A stretch of 50,229 nucleotides of DNA from Sulfurovum sp. GTDB lineage: Bacteria > Campylobacterota > Campylobacteria > Campylobacterales > Sulfurovaceae. Within the stretch, counting starts at the first letter, position 1, and the number at the start of each line of letters is the position of its first letter. The position numbers were made by a program, and so were the translations under genes. The notes under the pieces were generated by a model, which saw only the letters and a program-made list of their open reading frames with translations, was not told the DNA's origin and made no database searches. Location of the stretch: NCBI GenBank assembly GCA_027081395.1, contig JALWKQ010000084.1, positions 1 through 50,229 on the forward strand, in the 5' to 3' direction. This document shows, piece after piece, positions 23,630 to 30,704 of this stretch.

Positions 23630-24415
23630 ATGATGAAAAAACTCTCTGTAGTCATCACACTGCTGCTGCTCAGTGCAGTCTCACTTCAGGCACAAAAGAT
23701 CTCTGCATACTTCAATGCACCCTATGCAGACACCAAAACAGTCAAAAGCAATCTGAAAAAAGCGGGCTTCAAAGTCTTGGCTACCTATCACCCGGCAGGC
23801 CACTCTGATCTCAATGTTATCGTCATCACTAACAACAAGCTCAAATCACTTGCTTCCAAACCCAAAAGAGGATTTGCGGCGATCCAAAGAGTCATGGTAG
23901 ACGACAGCAAGAAAACGGTACTCGCAACCAACCCAAAATATTGGCTCAAAGCTTTTATGCAAAAAGATTTCCAGCCGGGAAGTGCCAAGCCGATCAAGGC
24001 ATCTCTCTCCAAAGCGCTGGGAACACTCACCCCGACAAAAGACAAGCTCCCTGCAGGAAAACTCTCAAAATACCACTTCATGCTCTCTATGCCTTACTAT
24101 GAGGATATGCTTGAGTTCGGTGCGAAGTCAGGTGTCAAAGCGAAGAAGAAAGTCTTTGAGCTCAAGCTTGCAAACGGCAGCAAACTCATCGGAGTCAATA
24201 TGGGTAAAACCGGTGAAAGCTTCGTAAACAAGATCGGTACGGACAAAGCGATCCTTCTACCGTATACAGTACTGATCGAAGATGGCAAAGCCTATGCTCT
24301 CCATCCGAAGTACTATCTTGCGATCTCTTATCCACTGCTCAGCATGGGACAGTTTATGAAGATCTCAAGTGCACCCGATACGATCGAAAGAAAGTTGAAA
24401 AAAGCACTTAAGTAA
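23630..24415 (+). CDS. Secreted protein of unknown function (DUF302-like pattern in N-terminal part)
   Basis: The 261-residue protein has a clear signal peptide (LSVVITLLLLSAVSLQAQ) and no membrane helices after it. The mature part is rich in Lys. The first segment (FNAPYADTKTVKSNLKKAGFKVLATYHP) recalls DUF302-type proteins, where a peptide of the form x-LK-x-x-GF-x-VL is common, but this is a weak resemblance and I would not name a family. The C-terminal part (about 140-261) repeats a similar alternation of strands and helices. It has its own promoter region with direct repeats, a GGAAA site before ATGATG, and a hairpin after the stop. Confidence 0.75.
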   Translation: MMKKLSVVITLLLLSAVSLQAQKISAYFNAPYADTKTVKSNLKKAGFKVLATYHPAGHSDLNVIVITNNKLKSLASKPKRGFAAIQRVMVDDSKKTVLATNPKYWLKAFMQKDFQPGSAKPIKASLSKALGTLTPTKDKLPAGKLSKYHFMLSMPYYEDMLEFGAKSGVKAKKKVFELKLANGSKLIGVNMGKTGESFVNKIGTDKAILLPYTVLIEDGKAYALHPKYYLAISYPLLSMGQFMKISSAPDTIERKLKKALK

Positions 24416-24425
24416 GCTATCTGCC

Positions 24426-24452
24426 CTCTTCCCGTCATTCAGGCGGGAGGGG
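24426..24452. terminator. Stem-loop between convergent secreted-protein and HDAC genes
   Basis: CTCTTCCCG (24426-24434) pairs with CGGGAGGGG (24444-24452) through nine pairs including two G-T wobbles, with a 9-base loop. It starts 10 bases after the stop of the plus-strand gene. No T-tract follows. Confidence 0.5.
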
Positions 24453-24467
24453 TCATCGTCCCACCTC

Positions 24468-25382
24468 TTATCTCATCATCTCCTCTATCGTCACTTTCAC
24501 ATTCTGACCCAAAGCCTTGACATCATAGCCGCCCTCGAGAAAGAAGACCGACGGTATCTCTTTGAGCTTCAAGATGGAGCGCACCATCTTTCTGATCCCC
24601 TCTGTCGTGACATTGAGCTGGGCAAGCGGATCGCTCTCATGCAGATCATAGCCCGCAGAAATCAGTAGGATATCAGGATCAAACGCATGCAACAGCGGCG
24701 GTAGTTCATTGTGGTAAATATAGAGCAACTCTTCATCTCCGCCGTCAGGCATCATCAAAAAGTTTGCCGTATACCCTTCACCTCTGCCACTGCCTTTTTC
24801 CCTCTCCATACCGGTACCGGGGTAGGAGAAAGATTGGTGTGATGAGAAGTAGAAGACCGTATCATCTTCATAAAAAACCTCCTGCGTACCGTTGCCGTGA
24901 TGCACATCAAAATCGATGATCATCACTTTTTCATAACCGATCTGCTGTGCATAACGGGCGGCAATCGCGATATTGTTGAAGAGGCAAAACCCCATCGCCT
25001 GTGAAGGTCTGGCATGATGCCCGGGCGGGCGCACCGCACAAAATGCACGCTCTACCTCTCCAGCTTTGATAGTATCCAATGCTGTGATCCCCGCACCCAC
25101 AGCCTTGCGTACCGCCTCATAGGAGTCTTTGGAGCAGACAGTATCACTGTCGATAGCTGTTTCGCTCATACTTGCCATATAGACACTCTCGATCTCCTCT
25201 TGGCTGTGAACACTGCGCAGCAAGGCTTCGGAAACACTACCCGGTCTCAGCACTTTCAGATCATCTTTGAGTGGTGCAACCGCCTCTTCTATGGCAAGCA
25301 GCCGCTTAGGTGACTCCGGGTGCATGCTTCCTGTATCGTGCAAGAGATAGATCGGGTCGGTAATATAGGCAACTTTTTTCAT
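24468..25382 (-). CDS. Histone-deacetylase-family zinc deacylase (AcuC/acetylpolyamine amidohydrolase-like)
   Basis: The 304-residue protein is a complete class II-like HDAC-fold enzyme. It has the RPPGHHA motif with the charge-relay histidines, zinc ligands in DFDVHHGNGTQ and SAGYDLHESDPLA, and the catalytic Tyr in FLEGGYD. Bacterial members remove acetyl or other acyl groups from polyamines, small molecules or lysines; the substrate here is not predictable. It overlaps the small coiled-coil gene upstream by 4 bp, so the two are co-expressed. Confidence 0.92.
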   Translation of the reverse strand: MKKVAYITDPIYLLHDTGSMHPESPKRLLAIEEAVAPLKDDLKVLRPGSVSEALLRSVHSQEEIESVYMASMSETAIDSDTVCSKDSYEAVRKAVGAGITALDTIKAGEVERAFCAVRPPGHHARPSQAMGFCLFNNIAIAARYAQQIGYEKVMIIDFDVHHGNGTQEVFYEDDTVFYFSSHQSFSYPGTGMEREKGSGRGEGYTANFLMMPDGGDEELLYIYHNELPPLLHAFDPDILLISAGYDLHESDPLAQLNVTTEGIRKMVRSILKLKEIPSVFFLEGGYDVKALGQNVKVTIEEMMR

Positions 25383-25702
25383 TTGAGCTCTCTTTTGAGT
25401 GCTTCAAGTTCTGCACGCAGTGCCCTTACCTCTCTTGTCAGCCTCTCGACATCCTTTTTGAGCACTGTTTCACCCCTGCTCTCTGTCGGGCTGATGATCT
25501 TCTCCCTTATCTCCTTCTCCTTCTCTTTCTCTTTATCAAGGAGGATATAGAGTGTCTCTTTGCCCTCTTCGCTCACCGTTTCACTCTTAAGCTCTCCCGA
25601 TTTGACCATTTTGACCACATTGAAGATACTTAATCGGTGTTTTACCGCATATTCCTTGATCGTCATTCTATGTTTTTCTATTATTTTTTCTTTCTCAGCC
25701 AT
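25379..25702 (-). CDS. Small helix-turn-helix/coiled-coil protein (DUF3972-like)
   Basis: From the ATG at 25702 (AGGTG 6 bp upstream; a GTG at 25711 is an alternative) the protein is 107 residues. The N-terminal part (MTIKEYAVKHRLSIFNVVKMVKSGELKSE) looks like an excisionase or MerR-type winged-helix reading head. It is followed by a highly charged linker and a C-terminal heptad coiled coil (LTREVRALRAELEALKRELK). I think it matches the DUF3972 proteins of Campylobacterota, from memory only. Coupling to the HDAC gene by a 4-bp overlap suggests a joint role, perhaps as regulator or adaptor. Confidence 0.75.
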   Translation of the reverse strand: MAEKEKIIEKHRMTIKEYAVKHRLSIFNVVKMVKSGELKSETVSEEGKETLYILLDKEKEKEKEIREKIISPTESRGETVLKKDVERLTREVRALRAELEALKRELK

Positions 25703-25740
25703 TTTAATCACCTATACACAATCAGTTCATCTTTCTTTGT

Positions 25741-25746
25741 TATAAT
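25741..25746 (+). promoter_or_regulatory. -10 box for the SYLF protein gene
   Basis: A perfect TATAAT 33 bp before the ATG, preceded by a T-rich stretch of the kind seen upstream of -10 boxes in Campylobacterota. No -35 is evident. Confidence 0.5.
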
Positions 25747-25779
25747 TCTATCAATCCAATACTGAAAAGGTCTACTATC

Positions 25780-26316
25780 ATGAAAACACTGATCCGTTTC
25801 TTCTCTATTATACTGCTTGTTACTGTATATTCTTCTGCAGAGCCGGCGGCAGTCATCAATGCCAAAGCGGATGCCGCGGTCAAAGTCTTTACCAAAGAGG
25901 TCAAAGGAGGAAAAGAGTTTCTCTCAAAAGTAGCCGGATACCTTGTATTTCCCGAAGTGATCAAAGGCGGATTCGTTCTCGGCGGTGAATATGGAGAAGG
26001 GGTACTCCGCGTACATGGTGAAAACAAAGCCTACTACAGAATGATCTCCGGCTCCATTGGTTTTCAGGCGGGGCTACAGAAACGCTCCTATATCATCGCT
26101 TTTGTCTCTCAAAAAGCACTGGAAAACTTCATCAAAAGTGACGGATGGGAGGCAGGTGTAGACGGCTCCATCGCTATCGTCAATTGGGGTGCCGGCAAAG
26201 ATATCAGCTCTATCAGCTTTGAGAAACCCATCTATGCATTTGTCTTCGATACCAAAGGGCTTATGTACAACCTGACACTCGAAGGTACCAGGTTTCAGCG
26301 TATCATCCCAAGATAA
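25780..26316 (+). CDS. Secreted SYLF/Ysc84-domain lipid-binding protein
   Basis: The 178-residue protein has a signal peptide (ending near YSSAEP) and then a single SYLF (Ysc84) domain: the early AKGVL-type segment here reads VAGYLVFPEVIKGGFVLGGEYGEGVL, followed by the GSIGFQAGLQ strand and a late DGSIAI/NWGAGKD segment. SYLF domains bind phosphoinositides or other phospholipids in eukaryotes; the bacterial secreted forms are poorly understood. It is convergent with the radical SAM gene, with 3 bases between the stops. Its likely periplasmic or outer-membrane lipid role fits the lipid-transport genes that follow. Confidence 0.88.
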   Translation: MKTLIRFFSIILLVTVYSSAEPAAVINAKADAAVKVFTKEVKGGKEFLSKVAGYLVFPEVIKGGFVLGGEYGEGVLRVHGENKAYYRMISGSIGFQAGLQKRSYIIAFVSQKALENFIKSDGWEAGVDGSIAIVNWGAGKDISSISFEKPIYAFVFDTKGLMYNLTLEGTRFQRIIPR

Positions 26317-26319
26317 GTA

Positions 26320-27186
26320 TCAATTGAACCTCTCTTTATAAGAACATCTTTGGCAAAGCGCTTCAACCGCTTTGCCCTCTTTGAATCCCCTGATAATTGC
26401 TTTTGTTCGTTGCTTGAGCAGGATCTCTTCGAGACTCTCATGGTGCAGATCGCCAAGTGCGATGATTCCGTCGCAATCAAGGCAGCACGGTACTACCGTA
26501 CCTCCGGCAAGCACAGCTATATGCGACTGAAGCCCTTGACAGCTTCCATGACCATACTCCGGATTCTCCAGAGAGGGCCACTCAAAATAGTCATCGAAAT
26601 GGAGCAGGATTTTAGAAGCCAGACGGATTGACCTGGGTCTCTCCAGATAGATACTCTCGGGATCGAGAATGAGATCAAACTTCTGGGAGAAAATTTCAAA
26701 AAGCATACAGTTATATGCCTTTTCACTCATCGACTCATCCAGATTCCAAATACGAAGATTGATAAAGAGATCTGCCTCCTGACGGAGTTTTTCCTCGCAG
26801 AGTGCAAGTATGGGTGTAATATACTGCTCAAACGTGAGTGTGGTGTCATTTTTATTGAAACTGTTTAGAGAGATATTGATCTGTTTGACCGCAGGGTGAA
26901 AAAGGGTCTCATAGCTATGCTTCTTCAGAAAATAGCCACTGGTCGTCAGCATCGCCTTCATACCGTACCGATCGATGATATTCAGATACGCATGCAGATC
27001 GGACTGGGTCAGAGGATCACCTACCACATGACAGGCGATCTCGCGTGTATATGCCTTTGCCTGAGAGATGATCCGCTCAAAAAAGTCGAGTTCCATTCGT
27101 TTGGAAGGGAGGTTCTTGGTAGGACAAAAACTACATGAGAGCCCACAGACGTTGGTGATCTCTATATATATCCGGTGAAACTTCAC
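26320..27186 (-). CDS. Radical SAM protein with SPASM-type C-terminal cysteines
   Basis: The 288-residue protein starts at a GTG and has the radical SAM cluster motif C-x3-C-x2-C (CGLSCSFC) at residues 14-21. The C-terminal third carries a SPASM-like set of cysteines (SCQGL, VVPCCLDCDG, ALCQRCSY), which normally bind one or two extra Fe-S clusters. Such enzymes modify peptides or proteins, but smaller members act on other molecules. No precursor peptide gene is seen next to it. It is the last gene of the long TetR-headed minus run, 6 bp after the secreted unknown gene, so that protein is a candidate partner. Confidence 0.9.
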   Translation of the reverse strand: MKFHRIYIEITNVCGLSCSFCPTKNLPSKRMELDFFERIISQAKAYTREIACHVVGDPLTQSDLHAYLNIIDRYGMKAMLTTSGYFLKKHSYETLFHPAVKQINISLNSFNKNDTTLTFEQYITPILALCEEKLRQEADLFINLRIWNLDESMSEKAYNCMLFEIFSQKFDLILDPESIYLERPRSIRLASKILLHFDDYFEWPSLENPEYGHGSCQGLQSHIAVLAGGTVVPCCLDCDGIIALGDLHHESLEEILLKQRTKAIIRGFKEGKAVEALCQRCSYKERFN

Positions 27187-27192
27187 GCCTGT

Positions 27193-28209
27193 TTACTTCA
27201 TGCACTTGGAGAGGTAGTCGATATTTTTGGCTCTCTTGATACACGGCATCCGTCTTTGGAGCTCGGCTATATGTCTGTCGAGGTCATTGATAAGGTTCTC
27301 CTTGAGGCTCTCTGTCCATAGTGAGAGATCGGTTTCATCCACATGTATCAGCTCTCTAAGCGGCTTTGTCAGTGAAGCGAAGCAGCGGTTGGCTGCCTGC
27401 TGATCATCTGCTACCAGAAAGCAGACCCGTGCCTTTTGCATAGCTTTGAGCATCTTGGGCAGCTTCTCTTTCTGACGCTTGAAAAGTGCACGCAGAAATT
27501 TCTCTTTGATCTTCTTTGCCTCATTGCTTTGGGTATCAATCTGTGCTTGACTGGCACAGAGCTGTTTGGTCATACTCTGCATCGTGTGAATCTGCGTAAT
27601 TTTGAAACCCGATTTCAGAAGGATCTTCTCCTCTATAGGATAGGGAGGCAGATCAAAATCTTTGTCAGAGAGATTGACATCCGTCAATATCAAACGAGCC
27701 CTCTTGCTGATCCTGAAATCCAGATATCTCTTTTCAAACAAAAGCGGGATACCTTTGTAGAGACAGACCTTTATATGCTCATTTTCCCATATCTCACAAA
27801 GCTTGGAGGCGATTGTCTGTGTGTCTTTTCTGTGCATCCGGCTAAGATCATAATGCATAAAGTGATTCTTCTCTGCGGGCATTTTAATAATCTTCTTGCG
27901 TTCAAAGTCGACCTCATACGCCTGATCGTCCACGATCTTTATGATATGTCTTATGGTGTGCATATCTTCAAGCAGACCGGTGATCTTTTCGGTGATTTCA
28001 GCACGCCAGAGCCTCTCGCGACCCCAGTGACGCATAAAAAAGCGCTCTTTCCCCTCTATTGTGAGATTGAGCTCATCGGTCAAAATACCTCCGCCGGAGA
28101 TCTCATAAACGACCTTCGCCTGCTCTACTTCATATTTGGTACCTATATCCTTCTGGGCAGCCATAGCACTGCCCAACAGAGCACAAATGATCACACAATA
28201 TCTCAACAT
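27193..28209 (-). CDS. Secreted protein of unknown function
   Basis: The 338-residue protein has a short signal peptide (CALLGSAMAAQ) and no other membrane segment. The first half (about 20-200) is strand-rich with GGGILTDELNLTIEGKERF and IKIVDDQAYEVDFERKKIIKMP, similar in feel to LolA-like or lipoprotein-carrier folds. The second half is helical, basic and contains Cys residues (LCASQ, ARVCFLVADD, RCFASL, MPCIKR, SKCMK). I do not recognise the family. It has a good AAGGAAG site and an extended -10 box upstream, and lies between the DUF1302-like gene and the radical SAM gene. Confidence 0.75.
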   Translation of the reverse strand: MLRYCVIICALLGSAMAAQKDIGTKYEVEQAKVVYEISGGGILTDELNLTIEGKERFFMRHWGRERLWRAEITEKITGLLEDMHTIRHIIKIVDDQAYEVDFERKKIIKMPAEKNHFMHYDLSRMHRKDTQTIASKLCEIWENEHIKVCLYKGIPLLFEKRYLDFRISKRARLILTDVNLSDKDFDLPPYPIEEKILLKSGFKITQIHTMQSMTKQLCASQAQIDTQSNEAKKIKEKFLRALFKRQKEKLPKMLKAMQKARVCFLVADDQQAANRCFASLTKPLRELIHVDETDLSLWTESLKENLINDLDRHIAELQRRMPCIKRAKNIDYLSKCMK

Positions 28210-28228
28210 AATCCACTTCCTTATGGAT

Positions 28229-28237
28229 ATTGTAGCA
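28229..28237 (-). promoter_or_regulatory. Extended -10 promoter box upstream of secreted unknown gene
   Basis: TGCTACAAT on the minus strand, 19 bp before the start codon of the gene beginning at 28209 and within 10 bp of the stop of the DUF1302-like gene. It is the same nonamer as before lptA. It would give the last two genes of the run their own transcript with a very short leader. Confidence 0.5.
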
Positions 28238-28245
28238 TAACTGCC

Positions 28246-29652
28246 TCAAAAGCTGTAGGTGATCTCCGTAAAAAGCATGTCATCCCGTTTGAGTGTGTCA
28301 AAAAGCGCAGAGCCGCCTATATAGTCGATAATTCCGACAGTTGCCTTGAGTCTATCGTTGATCTCATACTCTCCCCAGAGTCTCTGAAATCCCCCTTCAT
28401 CCCCTTTGGCACCAAAAAGCGAGATGAGATAGTTCGCATGCAGTGAGGCATTCATAAAATCAGAACGGATACGAAAAGCGTGCTGATAGGTATCGGCATC
28501 CAGCGGTTGGAGCTCATGTTTGAGTGCCGGATCGTAGTCATGGATATGACGCAGCGAAAAGTCATAGCTAATCATCGTATCGGCTATACCGTTATACTCA
28601 GTACCGATCAGAGCATCCGTACGATCGAGACTTTTCTGTGGCAGGGAGGTATATTTGAGCCCGTTAAAGTGCGCAAGCTCCCCTTTAATGAGCCATGAAC
28701 CGTTCAGATAGTTAAACGCCGCTCCTGTCATCGTTACCTTGTCATGCAATATCTGACTCTGCGCGTTAAGGGGCAGCGGGATATATCCGCTATCGTGTCT
28801 GATGCGGGCTGCATAGAGATTGAGATCCCAACCGCTAAACTCCCCGCCGATACTGAGTGCCCAGGTGGTATCATGATAGCTTTTGTCATCAGGGGCACGA
28901 AAGGGGGCTGGGTAAAACGCCGATCCATAGGGTGGATTGAGTGTAAACTGCTGTTCGAGTATCGCGATAGGGGTGATACGCCACTTGCCGATATAGTAGT
29001 CCAGCTTTGCCATGGTTACGGGCAGACGCAGATCCTCTATATCGACAAGAGCGGGTCTTCGATTGTCCAGCGGATTGAGCACATCAGTGATACGTATCGT
29101 GTCACTGCGACCCCAAACCACAACCTGACGCCCTACCTTAAAGTCAAGATCTTCTTTCACACTCCCCTCAAGATAGGCATCATAGAGCCGTACTTCACTG
29201 CGATAGGCATCCTTCTCATCTTTTGTATACGATCGGTCTCTCAGGTCATAGACCGCATCGTAGTAGGCTTTGGCATTGCTCTTGAACTTCCATCCGTTGC
29301 CAAACTTATGCTCATAATCCAGATAGAGTGTCGACTTGGCAACCGTAAGCCCCCTATGAGGCATCTTGCCAAGGTAGGAATAGGCAAAGAGTTGCGAGAG
29401 TGAACCGGTCAATCCCTCGATACCCAACCCTTTTTGTTCCTCCATACTTTCTACATCACCTTGATCCTCATCAGAATGACCATCAGGCACTTCTTCAGCG
29501 AAACCCTCCAATGCTTCATCCGCTTCCGAACTGCTGCCTTGTGCCATCTCTGCTTTTGCCGATATATCATCGAAACCGTCAAGTGCCTCATCGACACTGT
29601 CCGCATAGAGCAGTGATGAGACCACCAAGCTCAGATATAACCATTGTTTCAT
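28246..29652 (-). CDS. DUF1302-like outer-membrane beta-barrel protein with acidic N-terminal repeats
   Basis: The 468-residue protein has a signal peptide (LYLSLVVSSLLYA), an acidic low-complexity segment (about 20-75) with two related copies (DEALDGFDD and DEALEGFAEE), and then a long barrel with alternating strands ending in Phe (ITYSF). The barrel carries RQVVVWGRSDTIRITDVLNPLD, a hallmark of DUF1302-type proteins that in other bacteria are encoded with a LolA-like protein and an RND/MMPL exporter, as here. It is probably the outer-membrane component of that lipid or hydrophobe exporter. It lies 137 bp after the LolA-like gene, with repeats in the gap. Confidence 0.85.
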   Translation of the reverse strand: MKQWLYLSLVVSSLLYADSVDEALDGFDDISAKAEMAQGSSSEADEALEGFAEEVPDGHSDEDQGDVESMEEQKGLGIEGLTGSLSQLFAYSYLGKMPHRGLTVAKSTLYLDYEHKFGNGWKFKSNAKAYYDAVYDLRDRSYTKDEKDAYRSEVRLYDAYLEGSVKEDLDFKVGRQVVVWGRSDTIRITDVLNPLDNRRPALVDIEDLRLPVTMAKLDYYIGKWRITPIAILEQQFTLNPPYGSAFYPAPFRAPDDKSYHDTTWALSIGGEFSGWDLNLYAARIRHDSGYIPLPLNAQSQILHDKVTMTGAAFNYLNGSWLIKGELAHFNGLKYTSLPQKSLDRTDALIGTEYNGIADTMISYDFSLRHIHDYDPALKHELQPLDADTYQHAFRIRSDFMNASLHANYLISLFGAKGDEGGFQRLWGEYEINDRLKATVGIIDYIGGSALFDTLKRDDMLFTEITYSF

Positions 29653-29681
29653 ATGTTTCTACTCCATCATCATCTTTGGGG

Positions 29682-29719
29682 GCGGGACTTCAGTCCTGCA
29701 TGTGCGGGGTTGAAACCCC
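29682..29719. repeat. REP-like double hairpin in the spacer before the DUF1302-like gene
   Basis: Two small palindromes stand side by side: GCGGGACT/AGTCCTGC (29682-29689 and 29692-29699, one G-T pair) and GGGGTT/AACCCC (29706-29711 and 29714-29719), each with a 2-base centre. The GC-rich form resembles bacterial REP elements mobilised by RAYT transposases. No RAYT gene is in the window. In RNA the pair could act as an operon-internal stabiliser. Confidence 0.55.
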
Positions 29720-29727
29720 TCCTCCAC

Positions 29728-29790
29728 AATTCCTAATTCCTAATTCCTCATTCCTAATTCCTAATTCCTCATTCCTAATTCCTCATTCCT
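29728..29790. repeat. Heptanucleotide tandem repeat array 1 (nine units of AATTCCT/CATTCCT)
   Basis: Nine perfect 7-bp units, six AATTCCT and three CATTCCT in the order A A A C A A C A C, run up to and include one base of the LolA-like stop codon (29790-29792). On the transcript each unit reads AGGAATT or AGGAATG. The array ends 75 nt before the next start codon. A second array of the same unit lies in the preceding spacer (30657-30704). Confidence 0.9.
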
Positions 29791-30584
29791 TAGATTCCCT
29801 TTTCCAGTCTGCGTGTGGTAAAGAGGTCATTGCTAAGGGGTTTGTTGACCTTGATATGGCTGAATTTGAGGATCGTTTTGTGCAGTGTCTGCTTGCCTTT
29901 CTTGGTTGTCATCGTCATCTCATCTGGTACCCAGATACCGTTTTGCTTGTGCAGTTTCTTGACATCGAGATACTTCTTTTTGCCGTTTTTCATAAAGTTG
30001 ATGGCTCGCACCACCATATCGTTGTCCTTGCGTACCAGTGCGATCGTTTTGGTATAGCCGGACTCCTTGATCACCTTTTTGTTGCGCGGTTTGCCTTCGA
30101 TCACCCAGGCATCTTTGCCGCGTACTTTGGTCTCTTTGAGCAACTTAAAGTCATAATCCTCCAGATCGCGATCGGTCATGTCAAAGTAGCTAAAGTCAGA
30201 TCCCATAAAGCTGCCGCTCTTGTCTGCACTCGGGATACGCTTGACCTTTTTGAGTGCGGGCAGATAGAGCCACTGATCGTCATCCTTGCTCGCATCGTCA
30301 TAATCATAGGTCAAAAATGCCGTATTTTTGACATCAGAAGGCGACTTGAAAAAGAGCATACGGTGCTCATCCGCACCAAAGTCTTTGCTATAGGATTTCA
30401 GATCCCGGATACGTTTCTTGCCGTTTTTGTCTATGAGCACCATCAACATATCCTGCTCAACTGTCTTGCCGTCATCACGGGCATCCACCTTCTCCATGAT
30501 CGCACGCGCTTTTGGGTCATCCGCATAAGCTGACACTCCTGCCAACATCATAGCCGCCATTGTCATCAAAACTGTTTTTTTCAT
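29790..30584 (-). CDS. LolA-like outer-membrane lipoprotein-sorting protein
   Basis: The 264-residue secreted protein (signal peptide ending near VSAYA) matches the LolA-like 'outer membrane lipoprotein-sorting' family encoded next to RND/MMPL exporters. Features are D-x-x-K-x-R-A-I-M-x-KVDARDDG at the mature N-terminus, the FKSPSDVKNTAFLTYDYDD strand, WLYLPALKKVKRIPS, and GSFMGSDFSYFDM. A LolA half-barrel fold holds lipid or lipoprotein acyl chains. Between an exporter and an outer-membrane barrel gene, a periplasmic carrier role is the natural inference. Arrays of the same heptamer lie on both sides of the gene. Confidence 0.9.
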   Translation of the reverse strand: MKKTVLMTMAAMMLAGVSAYADDPKARAIMEKVDARDDGKTVEQDMLMVLIDKNGKKRIRDLKSYSKDFGADEHRMLFFKSPSDVKNTAFLTYDYDDASKDDDQWLYLPALKKVKRIPSADKSGSFMGSDFSYFDMTDRDLEDYDFKLLKETKVRGKDAWVIEGKPRNKKVIKESGYTKTIALVRKDNDMVVRAINFMKNGKKKYLDVKKLHKQNGIWVPDEMTMTTKKGKQTLHKTILKFSHIKVNKPLSNDLFTTRRLEKGI

Positions 30585-30656
30585 TTTTTCATTCCTTTCG
30601 TATTTTTATATCCATCATATAAATTCATAAAAGCTTTCCAAAGGAAAACCCACCAA

Positions 30657-30704
30657 AATTCCTAATTCCTAATTCCTAATTCCTAATTCCTAATTTCTAA
30701 TTCT
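30657..30704. repeat. Heptanucleotide tandem repeat array 2 (five AATTCCT units plus decayed ones)
   Basis: Five perfect AATTCCT units (30657-30691), one variant AATTTCT (30692-30698) and a partial AATTCT running into the stop codon of the RND/MMPL gene (30703-30705). On the transcript the unit reads AGGAATT. The array ends 72 nt before the LolA-like start, nearly the same distance as array 1 to its next gene. Confidence 0.9.

Noticed and set aside
27436-28446. 336-codon open frame on the plus strand
   Set aside because: It is antisense to the secreted unknown and the DUF1302-like gene, both of which have signal peptides and ribosome sites on the other strand.
29728-29790. Possible CRISPR array
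   Set aside because: The units are 7 bp and directly contiguous with no unique spacers, and there are no cas genes.
29400-30533. 377-codon open frame on the plus strand containing a Phe-Leu-Ile-Pro-Asn-Ser-Ser repeat
   Set aside because: The repeated peptide is only the translation of the heptamer array read in the wrong strand; the frame is antisense to the DUF1302-like and LolA-like genes.
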